Origin: Actinomyces sp. oral taxon 448 str. F0400
GTDB lineage: Bacteria > Actinomycetota > Actinomycetes > Actinomycetales > Actinomycetaceae
Assembly (NCBI RefSeq): GCF_000220835.1
Contig: NZ_GL985606.1
Location: 376,465 to 440,464, forward strand
Length of the DNA stretch: 64,000 nt
Reading direction: 5' to 3'
This document shows positions 36,960 through 45,569 of this stretch, in pieces. Below the pieces are notes generated by a model, which did no database searches, had not been told where the DNA came from, and was given only the letters and a program-made list of their open reading frames with translations. The stretch's first letter is position 1; every line of letters begins with the position of its first letter. The position numbers and the translations under genes were made by a program.

Positions 36960-37916
36960 ATGAGCCCGGCACGACCCTCCGCCTCGCCGACTTCCCCGTT
37001 CCGCTTCTTCCACGTCGCGGTGGCGACGATCCGCGATATCACGCCCTCCATGCGGCGCTTCACCTTCATCGGGGACGAGCTGGTCCATTACGCCGATCCG
37101 GGGTGGGACCAGCGGATCAAGTTGGTGCTGCCGGCGCCGGCATCGGGCTACGAGCAGTTGCCCGATGGCGAGGACTGGTACGGCCGCCTGATGAGGCTGC
37201 CCGAGGAGCACCGGTGCCCGATTCGCACCTACACGACGCGCTCGGTGCGTTACGACGTCCCGGACTCCGGTGGCACAGCCGGAACCGGGACCGAGGTGGA
37301 TGTGGACATGGTGGTGCACGATCCGCTGGGGCCGGCCTCGCGCTGGATCCACGGAGCCGAGCTCGGTACCCGGGCGGTGCTGTTGGGACCGAATCGGCAG
37401 TGGGACGGTGAGGCCGGGGGCGTGGACTTCGTGCCCCCGCAGATGACTGAACGATACCTGCTGGGCGGGGACGAGACGGCCGCTCCCGCGATCGCCCGCA
37501 TCCTGGAGGACGTGCCGGCCGACGCCCGGGGAATCGCCGTCGTCGAGATGCCCAGCCGGAACGACGTCGCTTATCTGCCCGCGCATCCGGGGATCGAAGT
37601 GCGGGTGTCCGGACGCGACGGGCGCGCGCACGGGGAGGTGCTCGTTGAGGGCATGCGCCGGGCCGCCGAGGAGCTGTGTCCGGTGGGCGTGCCGCAGGAG
37701 GTCGAGGAGATCGACGTCGACCGCGAGCTGCTGTGGGACGTACCCCGCCATGCCAAGGGAGGGGACGCGCTCAGGCGCACGAGCCTGTACGCCTGGCTCG
37801 CCGGGGAGGCGGCCGCGGTGCGGACGATGCGCCGTCACCTGGTCGGCGAGCGAGGCATCGACCGGCGTTCGGTGGCCTTCATGGGCTATTGGCGCCAGGG
37901 TCGAGCCGAGAGCTGA
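36960..37916 (+). CDS. Siderophore-interacting protein (ferric-siderophore reductase family)
   Basis: A 318-aa flavin reductase-like protein of the SIP/ViuB family. The FAD-binding region includes RRFTFIGDEL and CPIRTYTTRSVR. The NAD(P)-side motif is YLLGGDETAAPAIARIL. WLAGEAAAVRTMRRHLV and FMGYWRQGRAES are typical C-terminal signatures. It releases iron from ferric siderophores in the cytosol. It is probably iron-repressed through the upstream DtxR-like box and stands alone, with no transporter genes next to it. Confidence 0.93.
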   Translation: MSPARPSASPTSPFRFFHVAVATIRDITPSMRRFTFIGDELVHYADPGWDQRIKLVLPAPASGYEQLPDGEDWYGRLMRLPEEHRCPIRTYTTRSVRYDVPDSGGTAGTGTEVDVDMVVHDPLGPASRWIHGAELGTRAVLLGPNRQWDGEAGGVDFVPPQMTERYLLGGDETAAPAIARILEDVPADARGIAVVEMPSRNDVAYLPAHPGIEVRVSGRDGRAHGEVLVEGMRRAAEELCPVGVPQEVEEIDVDRELLWDVPRHAKGGDALRRTSLYAWLAGEAAAVRTMRRHLVGERGIDRRSVAFMGYWRQGRAES

Positions 37917-37989
37917 GTCCGCGGGCCGGTCCTGCCGCACCCGGCGGCAGCAGGTGACGTTCAACCGGCGCCGGAGACCGTCCAACCTA

Positions 37990-38009
37990 ATTAGAGTGTT
38001 TACTCTAAT
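37990..38009. promoter_or_regulatory. Candidate TetR operator
   Basis: ATTAGAGT-GTTT-ACTCTAAT is a perfect 8-bp inverted repeat with a 4-base spacer, 17 bases before the TetR gene. It likely autoregulates the TetR-nitroreductase operon. Confidence 0.75.
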
Positions 38010-38026
38010 ATTGCTATGGTCACCGC

Positions 38027-38797
38027 ATGGCCGAACCCGACGAACACACCAAGCCCACTGAGACGGCCGGGGCCGCGGGCTCCGCAGAGCCCGGCGAGAC
38101 TGCGCGGGCGTCCCGCGCGCCTCAGACGTCCTGCGCACCCCGTCCCCGGCCCGCACGCGTACCGAAGCGGGCGGCGCCGCGCCGTGCCGCCATCCTGGAG
38201 ACGGCCCGCCGGCTGTTCGCCGAGCATGGGATCGACGCGGTGACGACGAACCGCATCGCCGAGGTCGCGGGAATCAGCCCCGGCAACCTCTACTACTGGT
38301 TCGCCTCGAAGGAGGAGGTCGTCCGCGCTCTCTTCGAGGACTGGAGCCGGCAGATGCGCATCCCCTCCGACGAGACCGATACCCCCGAAGACGCGCTGCG
38401 GATGATCTGGACGCGGGCTGCCCGCACCCGTCAGCCGGACCCCCGCTACGCCTTCTTCCTGCGCGACCTCTTCCCGCTCCTGCACGCCGACCCGCTGCTC
38501 GCCGAGGCCTACCGCCACGGCTACACGAGCCGTCGCGACGAGTTCGTCCGCGTGATCGACGGGCTCATCGACGCCGGTCTGCTGCGCCGCCCCGAGCCGC
38601 CGACGACAGTGGGCGAACTGGTCGGTCTGCTGTGGCTGGTCTCGGAGACCGCCCAACCTTTCGCTGACGTCGTCGGCGACGCGACGGTCGACCCTCGCCG
38701 TTACGGACGCGCGCTCATGCAGCCGCTGCTCACCGACGCCGGACGGCGCGCGCTCGACCTGCCCGTCCCGCACAGCCGACAGGAAGAACTCGCATGA
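38027..38797 (+). CDS. TetR-family transcriptional regulator
   Basis: A 256-aa regulator with a long low-complexity N-terminal extension (about 50 residues). The helix-turn-helix is TTNRIAEVAGISPGNLYYWF near residue 76. The C-terminal ligand domain carries a TetR_C-like region (YAFFLRDLFPLLHADPLL). It overlaps the next gene by 4 bp (ATGA), so it controls a two-gene operon through the upstream inverted repeat. Confidence 0.9.
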   Translation: MAEPDEHTKPTETAGAAGSAEPGETARASRAPQTSCAPRPRPARVPKRAAPRRAAILETARRLFAEHGIDAVTTNRIAEVAGISPGNLYYWFASKEEVVRALFEDWSRQMRIPSDETDTPEDALRMIWTRAARTRQPDPRYAFFLRDLFPLLHADPLLAEAYRHGYTSRRDEFVRVIDGLIDAGLLRRPEPPTTVGELVGLLWLVSETAQPFADVVGDATVDPRRYGRALMQPLLTDAGRRALDLPVPHSRQEELA

Positions 38798-40173
38798 CCG
38801 GTTCCTCATCCGCCTCAGCCGATTCCGCACCGGACCCCGTGAGCGCTCCCGAGCCTCCCGACGACGGCATCGCCCTTGAGCCTCCCGCTTCCCTCCCGCG
38901 GCCCGCACGATCCACTCGATCCGCGCAACGGCGCCCTTCCCGGCGCACGGTGCTCAGAGCCGCGGGTGCCGGCGGGGCGGCCCTGCTCGTGGGCGCCGGC
39001 GCCGTCGGCGCGCGCGGGGCGGCGAACGGCGTGTGGAACGCGGGCCAGGGCGCGCCCTACGAGCTGTGGGAGAGCTGGCGTGAGGCCGACGGCCTGGACC
39101 GATTGGTCGCCGCCGCGACGCTGGCCGCCAACCCGCACAACATTCAGCCGTGGTCCTTCACCGTCGGCGAGGGGACGATCGACCTGTACGCGGACCCGCA
39201 GCGGGCCATGCCGGTCAACGACCCCGACGGGCGCGAGCGGGCCGCCGGCTACGGCTGCGCCATCGAGAACCTCACGCTCGCCGCGAGGTACGACGGGTAC
39301 CGTGCGCGGGTCGCCCTGTGGCCGGACGGCGGGCCCGGCGTCAGCGGACCCGACAGCGCCGACGGCATCGACGGCACCGCCCGAGCCGACCATGTGGCAC
39401 GTGTCGTGATCGACACCGCCGCGCCGCCGAGCGAGCGCGAGCGGTCGCTGGTCAAGGCGATCGCGACGCGCCGCTCTAACCGCGGCCCCTACTCCCCCCA
39501 GGACCTGGACGAGAACCTGCTCGCCTCCCTCACTGAGGACGTCCCCGTCGACTCCGGGACAGCGACCGCCGAGCTCGTCTGGGTCACCGAGGCGGCGGCG
39601 ATGTCCGCCCTCGCGTCCCTGTACGTCGACGCCACCCAGGAGATCGCGGACGACGCGGAGATGTCCGCCGAGACCTTCTCCTGGTTCCGGGGCGACCGGG
39701 CCGGCATTGAGCGTCATCGCGACGGTCTCACGCTCGACGGCCAGGGGCTGGACGGCCCCACCCTCGCCGCGGCGAAGATCCTGCCCGCGCAGTCCCGGGA
39801 GTCCGGGGACTCCTTCTGGGTCAAGCGGACCCGGGAGGTCCACACGGCGACGGCGCGCGCGTGGGGTGTCATCCGGGTGCCCGACGTCGCCGATCCCTGG
39901 GCCCGTATCGCGGGCGGCCGCCTGCTTCAGCGCACGCACCTGGCGGCCACCGTCGCCGGGCTGGGGCTTCACCACATGAATCAGGTCTCCGAGCGCATCG
40001 CCCGTCGCGCCGCGCTGGGGGACGAGGACCCGCTGTCCTCCCGCTGGGTTGAGGCCACCGGCGTCCCCGCGGGGGAGAGTCTGCTCGCCTTCCGAGTCGG
40101 CTACCCCGAGCACGACGCCGTCCGCAGCCCCCGTCGCGCCCTCGACGACGTTCGACGGCCGGTGCGGACGTGA
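38794..40173 (+). CDS. Tat-exported nitroreductase-like protein (Acg family)
   Basis: A 459-aa protein. A twin-arginine signal SRRTVLRAAGAGGAALL lies at about residues 49-65 after an unusually long N-terminus. The remainder resembles Acg/Rv2032-type nitroreductase folds: AATLAANPHNIQPWSF (FMN contact region), IATRRSNRGPY, and LGLHHMNQVSERI. Mycobacterial Acg sequesters FMN rather than reducing nitro groups. Translation is coupled to the TetR gene. Its stop codon marks the left boundary of the toxin locus. Confidence 0.8.
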   Translation: MTGSSSASADSAPDPVSAPEPPDDGIALEPPASLPRPARSTRSAQRRPSRRTVLRAAGAGGAALLVGAGAVGARGAANGVWNAGQGAPYELWESWREADGLDRLVAAATLAANPHNIQPWSFTVGEGTIDLYADPQRAMPVNDPDGRERAAGYGCAIENLTLAARYDGYRARVALWPDGGPGVSGPDSADGIDGTARADHVARVVIDTAAPPSERERSLVKAIATRRSNRGPYSPQDLDENLLASLTEDVPVDSGTATAELVWVTEAAAMSALASLYVDATQEIADDAEMSAETFSWFRGDRAGIERHRDGLTLDGQGLDGPTLAAAKILPAQSRESGDSFWVKRTREVHTATARAWGVIRVPDVADPWARIAGGRLLQRTHLAATVAGLGLHHMNQVSERIARRAALGDEDPLSSRWVEATGVPAGESLLAFRVGYPEHDAVRSPRRALDDVRRPVRT

Positions 40174-40203
40174 GGGTGAGATACTGCGGTGGTGGGGGGG
40201 CAG

Positions 40204-40321
40204 GTGCTGGGGGTCGCGCTGGCAGCGTTGTCGGAGGGGTCGGGCTCATCGCTCGCCGGCTCATCGTAGGGGTCGGCCCTCGGGTGCTGCTCCGCCGGTC
40301 ACGAGCCGAATGAACCGGGCC
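40204..40321 (+). repeat. Leader region of the toxin locus, duplicated at 31673-31787
   Basis: 118 bases that align with the inverted copy beside the orphan toxin tip. It contains a 21-codon frame from GTG 40204 ending SSLAGSS-stop at 40269. It ends at CCGGGCC (40315-40321), the same 7 bases found at 42303-42309 inside the toxin gene; this is the junction used by the deleted orphan copy. Confidence 0.6.
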
Positions 40322-40347
40322 CGGCGGGCCGTCGGGGCTCCCACCTC

Positions 40348-40377
40348 TTGCTCGAGTGGCGACGACGTGCGTACCGT
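40348..40377 (+). promoter_or_regulatory. Candidate promoter of the toxin gene
   Basis: TTGCTC (40348-40353) and TACCGT (40372-40377) with an 18-base spacer, 77 bases before the toxin ATG. It is the only reasonable sigma-70-type pair in the 281-bp spacer. Confidence 0.4.
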
Positions 40378-40454
40378 AGGACTGTGACGGATATCTCTGG
40401 TCCGTAGTTCCGCTGTCGAAGGGCCCTGACGAAGACGATGCTGGCGAGTAGTCG

Positions 40455-42974
40455 ATGACGAGTGCGGGAGCGGAGCCGCCTGGTCCGCCCGGCGACTGGA
40501 GCGGATACGGTCTGTGGTCGGACGTCACCGGTCCGTCATCGGCTCGGGCGCCGTCAGCCGGTTCAACCTCCGGGTACGGGATCATGCCCGACGTCAGCCC
40601 AGGGGGCTCAGCCGGTGGCCCGAGGCCTCCTGCCGGCGGTCCGCTGGCTGTCGCCGGTGGCCCGCCGTCCGGTGCCGCCGGTGGCCCGCCTGAGTTGTGG
40701 GAGCGGGTCTCGGCCGCCTACAAGCGGTGGCTCGGCCGTCATGAGGCGTTGGCCCGGGTCCTGTACCGTCTGTCGCGCATAAGTCAGCGGGCTGCACTCA
40801 TCGCCCTGGTGGTGGCCCTGGTGGTGGTGCCGCGTTTGGGGATCGCGTTGGTTCCCATGGTGTTCATGCTGGGGTGCCTGGCGGTACTCACGGTGGCCGC
40901 TCGCACGCGGACGGTGACGTGGCGGTCGGTGACGCTGATGATGTCGGCGAGCGTCCCGTGGGCCCTGGTGGTGGCTCTGGTCACTCAAGCGGTCGGCAGT
41001 GCCTGCGGGTTGACGCCGTTGGACGACGGGATGAAGATCGCGCTCGCCGCCTTCGTCGAGGAGCCGGGCAAGCTGATGCCGCTGCTGGTGGTCGCGCTGG
41101 TGGCGCCGGGACGGGTGCGCCGGTTCGCCTTGGCGGACTGGGCGCTACTGGGTCTGGCGGCCGGGGCGGGGTACACGATCGCCGAGGACGGAGTGCGCCG
41201 TCTGAATGCGCCCGGGCTGCTGCAGTCGATCCTGGGGGAGAACAGGGTCGGGTACTCGCTCAACCCGTGGACCGCCGGCAGCTTCTCGACCTCCGGCTCG
41301 GGCCTGACCGACCTGCTGACCGGGAAGCATTCCTCGGCGATCATGACCGTGGGTCACCAGGTCTCGACGATGACGCTGGCTATGGGGATCGGTCTGGGCA
41401 TCGCCCTGTGGCGCGCGCGCCGTCCGCTGAGGGCGGCCGGTCGTCTTCTGTCCTGGGTGCCCCCTGTCGGGGCCCTGGCGATGGCGGTCGCCGACCACGC
41501 CGGGTACAACGCGACCGTCTCCTCCTCTTCCTCGTGGGTCGACTCGGGCGAGGGGATCCCGGCCTGGCTGCGGCTCATGTGGTTGACCGGTGGGCGGGGT
41601 CACCTTCAGGTGCGAGTTTCGGTGGGCCTGTTCCTCGTCTGCCTGCTCGTCGACGCCTACCGTCGGCTGGGGGCGGGCCCATCCGGGCGGACCGTGTTCG
41701 AGGCGCCCCGGGTGCCGATGCCCGGTCTGGCCGGTGCACCGCCGCCGGTGCGGGTAGTGGTGCAGGCCGTGGTGGCGCTGGTCGCGTTCACGTGGAGTGA
41801 TGCGGCGGTGGTTCTGGGCGCCTACGCGGACCCCGCGATGGACCGGGCCGCACGGATGGCGAACGGCCGGGCCATGGGAGTGCAGGTGCGCGGTGTGCGA
41901 GCCGACGCGATGGCGGCCACGACCCCCGGATCCGAGCCCGGGGCGCGGTGGCGCTTCCGGCTGGTCGCGCTGGTGGTCGGTGTGGCGGGGGCGGCGGCGT
42001 GCGGCTGGTACGGGACGCTGGTGGCCCGCGGCATCGGCCACTCGGTGATAGCCGACGGCGACGGCGTGTTCTTCGCGGGCCTGCTCGACGGGCTGGCGGC
42101 GTGGTGGGAGTCGCTGGGGCTTGCCGGGCAGATCCTCGTGACTGCGTTGGGTGTGCTGGTGCTGACGGCGAGCGGCCTGTCCCTGGCGCTGGCGCTCGGT
42201 GCGGTGGGTGTGGGTACCTGGGCCTTCTCCCACGGGCACGGCCTGGCCTCATTCCTGCGCAGTCCAAGGGCCGCGGCCCGCGGCTATGTCATGACGGTGA
42301 CGCCGGGCCAGCTGGCCCTCGACCTGCTTGACTTCGCTCTGACTTTCATTCCCGGCTCGGCCCTGGGGCTGGGGGTGCGGACGTCGGCGGAGTCTCTGGC
42401 GGCGAGCCGGGCGATGAGGGAGGGCATTGAGGCTCAGGAGCAGGCGGTCAGGCAGGCGGCTGACGCGTTCCACAACGAGCTGGTCCTCGAGTCGCGGGAC
42501 GCGTACCAACGGGCGGTGCGGGCGAAGGAGTCGTTGCCGAAGATTGAACGGTATAATACCAAAACTGTTTCAGCTGATCGTGTTCAGTCGCTCAGCGGGT
42601 GGAGACTGGGCCGGCGACCGGGCGGCTTCCAAGATCCCAATGTTGACGAGGTGCTCAGGGTGACGGACGACATGGGTTATCCTCGTGAACCCAAAGGATG
42701 CAGAGATCATGGCGAGCCGGGGCGGTATTATGCATCTCATGCGGAGCGACAGGAGGCGTTGACCGCTGAGACGCCGGCCGTTGGCGTCTCCAAGGAGCTG
42801 TGCGAGGACTGCCCCGACTGGTTCCGTCATTTCGCCCAGCATCGGGGGCGGACCTGGTATGTTACTGACCCGGACGGTACCTGGATCTTCGGTGCCGACG
42901 GCTCCGTCACCATGCCCTCCGGGCAGCAGATCGCATTCGGGGAGCTTTTCCCGGGCAAGTATCTGAACCATTAG
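40455..42974 (+). CDS. Polymorphic toxin: PrsW-like membrane protease fused to deaminase-type toxin tip
   Basis: An 839-aa protein. Residues 1-80 are Gly/Pro rich. Residues 110-600 contain many transmembrane segments with the three PrsW-protease signatures: EEPGK (202-206), His301 in the VGHQVST helix and HAGYN (348-352). Linker ALDLLDFALTFIPG (621-634) and a helical stretch lead to the tip, where SHAERQ (His762, Glu764) and LCEDC (Cys783, Cys786) make the HxE...CxxC zinc signature of the deaminase fold. Five immunity genes follow within 21 bp. Likely a contact-dependent or membrane-released toxin; the substrate (nucleic acid or nucleotide) is inferred. Confidence 0.8.
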   Translation: MTSAGAEPPGPPGDWSGYGLWSDVTGPSSARAPSAGSTSGYGIMPDVSPGGSAGGPRPPAGGPLAVAGGPPSGAAGGPPELWERVSAAYKRWLGRHEALARVLYRLSRISQRAALIALVVALVVVPRLGIALVPMVFMLGCLAVLTVAARTRTVTWRSVTLMMSASVPWALVVALVTQAVGSACGLTPLDDGMKIALAAFVEEPGKLMPLLVVALVAPGRVRRFALADWALLGLAAGAGYTIAEDGVRRLNAPGLLQSILGENRVGYSLNPWTAGSFSTSGSGLTDLLTGKHSSAIMTVGHQVSTMTLAMGIGLGIALWRARRPLRAAGRLLSWVPPVGALAMAVADHAGYNATVSSSSSWVDSGEGIPAWLRLMWLTGGRGHLQVRVSVGLFLVCLLVDAYRRLGAGPSGRTVFEAPRVPMPGLAGAPPPVRVVVQAVVALVAFTWSDAAVVLGAYADPAMDRAARMANGRAMGVQVRGVRADAMAATTPGSEPGARWRFRLVALVVGVAGAAACGWYGTLVARGIGHSVIADGDGVFFAGLLDGLAAWWESLGLAGQILVTALGVLVLTASGLSLALALGAVGVGTWAFSHGHGLASFLRSPRAAARGYVMTVTPGQLALDLLDFALTFIPGSALGLGVRTSAESLAASRAMREGIEAQEQAVRQAADAFHNELVLESRDAYQRAVRAKESLPKIERYNTKTVSADRVQSLSGWRLGRRPGGFQDPNVDEVLRVTDDMGYPREPKGCRDHGEPGRYYASHAERQEALTAETPAVGVSKELCEDCPDWFRHFAQHRGRTWYVTDPDGTWIFGADGSVTMPSGQQIAFGELFPGKYLNH

Positions 42975-42995
42975 TGAAGGAGGAGAGTGAGGCTC

Positions 42996-43607
42996 ATGAT
43001 TGATATGGTTGCTGTGAATAGGGAGATTGAGCGCGGTCGAGCCGAGTTGGCTGCCAGCAGTGAGGGGATTCTCGGTATTGCGCAGCGGCAGCGGATCTGG
43101 GTGGCGATGAATGACCCGGATGATCCGGAGGCGTCCTACCGGCATCGGACGTACTTGAAGATCGCGTGCGTGCGTCACGTGCAGCACTACTGGGACCGCA
43201 CCTTCCCATCGAACTCGGGCGTGGAGGAGATGCTCGTCCTGACGCAGGCCCTCATCGACCGCAAAGCAGACCCCAAGCGGGCCGAGAAGCAGGCTTACGA
43301 ATTCTTCGACCACATTATGGCCCACACCGATGTGACTCCCGACCTTGAGCCGGCTATCGGAGTTGCTGATGCGGCCTCGAAGACTGTTTTCTCGGCGTGC
43401 TGCCGTAACCCCGACTATGACACTGCGGAGGACGAGGATGACGATGATGAGCTTCTTCCTGACGCTCTTGAGCCGAGCTACTCGTGCGCGAGTGCTGCTG
43501 CCGGCGGTATGAACTGGCAGCCCGCCGAAGAGCTCGACATCGAAGCCCGCCGTGCCTTCTGGACCTGGTATTTGGACGTGGCCATTCCCTGGGCCCTGAC
43601 CACCTAA
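42996..43607 (+). CDS. Imm5-like immunity protein, array copy 1
   Basis: 203 aa. ATG 42996 is chosen because GAAGGAGGAG lies 11 bases upstream and the other copies start at the same codon; a GTG three codons earlier is too close. All-helical prediction; block variants GIAQRQ, TPDLEPAI and KTVFSACC, then the acidic EDEDDDDELLP and the conserved RRAFWTWYLD end. It lies 21 bp after the toxin and is the most probable cognate immunity gene. Codon use near the start is AT-richer than in flanking genes. Confidence 0.78.
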   Translation: MIDMVAVNREIERGRAELAASSEGILGIAQRQRIWVAMNDPDDPEASYRHRTYLKIACVRHVQHYWDRTFPSNSGVEEMLVLTQALIDRKADPKRAEKQAYEFFDHIMAHTDVTPDLEPAIGVADAASKTVFSACCRNPDYDTAEDEDDDDELLPDALEPSYSCASAAAGGMNWQPAEELDIEARRAFWTWYLDVAIPWALTT

Positions 43608-43640
43608 GATGCGACGAAGGAAAGGAGGGGGGCGAGGTTC

Positions 43641-44252
43641 ATGATTGATATGGTTGCTGTGAGTAGGGAGGTTGAGCGCGGTCGGGCTGAGTTGGCTGCC
43701 AGCAGTGAGGGGATTCTCGGTATTGCGCAGCGGCAGCGGATCTGGATGGCGATGGATGATCCGGATGACCCGGAGGCCTCCTACCGTCACCGGACCTACT
43801 TGAAGATCGCGTGCGTGCGTCACGTGCAGCACTACTGGGACCGCACCTTCCCGTCGAACCCGGGCGTGGAGGAGATGCTCGCCCTGACGCAGGCCCTCAT
43901 CGACCGCAAGGCAGACCCCAAGCGGGCCGAGGAGCGGGCCGAGGACTTCTTCGATGACATTATGGCCCACACCAACGTGACTCCTGATCTTGAGCCGGCT
44001 ATCGGAGTTGCTGATGCGGCTTCGGGTACGGCTATGACTGCTTGCTATCGTAATCCTGACTATGACATTGCGGATGGTACGGAGGATGATGATGAGCTTC
44101 TCCCGGCTTCTCTTGAGCCGAGCTACTCGTGTGCGAGTGCTGCTGCCGGTGGTATGAACTGGCAGCCCGCCGAAGAGCTCGACATCGAAGCCCGCCGCGC
44201 CTTCTGGACCTGGTACCTCGACGAAGCCATCCCCTGGGCCCTGACCACCTAA
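43641..44252 (+). CDS. Imm5-like immunity protein, array copy 2
   Basis: 203 aa, starting at ATG 43641 behind AAAGGAGGGG. It shares the GIAQRQ block with copy 1 but carries GTAMTACY and IADGTEDDDELLP in the C-terminal half, like copies 3 and 4. The spacer from copy 1 is 33 bp (GCGACGAAGG-containing linker) and is reused between copies 3/4 and 4/5. It is one of five paralogues that probably protect against related toxin tips. Confidence 0.78.
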   Translation: MIDMVAVSREVERGRAELAASSEGILGIAQRQRIWMAMDDPDDPEASYRHRTYLKIACVRHVQHYWDRTFPSNPGVEEMLALTQALIDRKADPKRAEERAEDFFDDIMAHTNVTPDLEPAIGVADAASGTAMTACYRNPDYDIADGTEDDDELLPASLEPSYSCASAAAGGMNWQPAEELDIEARRAFWTWYLDEAIPWALTT

Positions 44253-44280
44253 GATGCGACGAAGAGGATGAGTGAGGTTC

Positions 44281-44892
44281 ATGATTGATATGGTTGCTGT
44301 GAGTAGGGAGGTTGAGCGTGGTCGGGCCGAGTTGGCCGCCAGCAGCGAGGGGATCTTGTCGCTTAAGCAGCGGACGCGGATCTGGGTGGCGATGGATGAT
44401 CCGGATGATCCGGAGGCGTCCTACCGGCACCGGACCTACTTGAAGGTCGCGTGCGTGCGTCATGTGCAGCATTACTGGGACCGCACGTTCCCGTCGAACC
44501 CGGGCGTGGAGGAGATGCTCGCCCTGACGCAGGCCCTCATCGACCGCAAAGCAGACCCCAAGCGGGCCGAGAAGCGGGCCGTGCAGTTCTTCGACGACAT
44601 TATGGCCCACACTGACATTACGAGGATTACAGCACCTGCCGTTATGGTTGCTGATGCGGCTTCGGGTACGGCTATGACTGCTTGCTATCGTAATCCTGAC
44701 TATGATATTGCGGATGGCACGGAGGACGATGATGAGCTTCTCCCGGCTTCTCTTGAGCCGAGCTATTCGTGTGCGAGTGCTGCTGCCGGTGGTATGAACT
44801 GGCAGCCCGCCGAAGAGCTCGACATCGAGGCTCGCCGCGCCTTCTGGACTTGGTATCTGGACGAAGCCATTCCCTGGGCCCTGACCACCTAA
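44281..44892 (+). CDS. Imm5-like immunity protein, array copy 3
   Basis: 203 aa from ATG 44281. It carries the GILSLKQRT block and the distinct TRITAPAV segment in place of TPDLEPAI, the same combination as the orphan copy at 30555-31166. The spacer before it is a different 28-bp linker (GACGAAGAGGATGAGTGAGG) with a weaker ribosome-binding site. It is probably the immunity type that matches the orphan toxin tip. Confidence 0.78.
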   Translation: MIDMVAVSREVERGRAELAASSEGILSLKQRTRIWVAMDDPDDPEASYRHRTYLKVACVRHVQHYWDRTFPSNPGVEEMLALTQALIDRKADPKRAEKRAVQFFDDIMAHTDITRITAPAVMVADAASGTAMTACYRNPDYDIADGTEDDDELLPASLEPSYSCASAAAGGMNWQPAEELDIEARRAFWTWYLDEAIPWALTT

Positions 44893-44925
44893 GATGCGAC
44901 GAAGGAAAGGAGGGGGGCGAGACTC

Positions 44926-45537
44926 ATGATTGATATGGTTGCTGTGAATAGGGAGGTTGAGCGCGGTCGGGCCGAGTTGGCCGCCAGCAGCGAGGGGATC
45001 TTGTCGCTCAAACAGCGGACGCGGATCTGGATTGCGATGGATGATCCGGATGACCCGGAGGCCTCCTACCGGCACCGGACGTATTTGAAGGTCGCGTGCG
45101 TGCGTCATGTGCAGCATTACTGGGACCGCACGTTCCCGTCGAACCCGGGCGTGGAGGAGATGCTCGCCCTGACGCAGGCCCTCATCGACCGCAAAGCAGA
45201 CCCCAAGCGGGCCGAGGAGCGGGCCGAGGACTTCTTCGACGACATTATGGCCCACACCAACGTGACTCCTGATCTTGAGCCGGCTATTAGGGTTGCTGAT
45301 GCGGCTTCGGGTACGGCTATGACTGCCTGCTATCGTAATCCTGACTATGACATTGCAGATGGCACGGAGGACGATGATGAGCTTCTCCCGGCTTCTCTTG
45401 AGCCGAGCTATTCGTGTGCGAGTGCTGCTGCCGGCGGTATGAACTGGCAGCCCGCCGAAGAGCTCGATATCGAAGCTCGCCGCGCCTTTTGGACCTGGTA
45501 TTTGGACGAAGCCATTCCCTGGGCCCTGACCACCTAA
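44926..45537 (+). CDS. Imm5-like immunity protein, array copy 4
   Basis: 203 aa from ATG 44926 behind AAAGGAGGGG. It combines the GILSLKQRT block of copy 3 with the TNVTPDLEPAI block of copy 2 and GTAMTACY. It therefore looks like a recombinant of its neighbours. The C-terminal DIEARRAFWTWYLDEAIP is nearly invariant across the array. Confidence 0.78.
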   Translation: MIDMVAVNREVERGRAELAASSEGILSLKQRTRIWIAMDDPDDPEASYRHRTYLKVACVRHVQHYWDRTFPSNPGVEEMLALTQALIDRKADPKRAEERAEDFFDDIMAHTNVTPDLEPAIRVADAASGTAMTACYRNPDYDIADGTEDDDELLPASLEPSYSCASAAAGGMNWQPAEELDIEARRAFWTWYLDEAIPWALTT

Positions 45538-45569
45538 GATGCGACGAAGGAAAGGAGGGGGCGAGACTC

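Noticed and set aside
42570..45255. Long minus-strand reading frames across the immunity array (up to 570 codons)
   Set aside because: They mirror the repeated plus-strand immunity genes, recur once per repeat unit, lack ribosome-binding sites and resemble no family.
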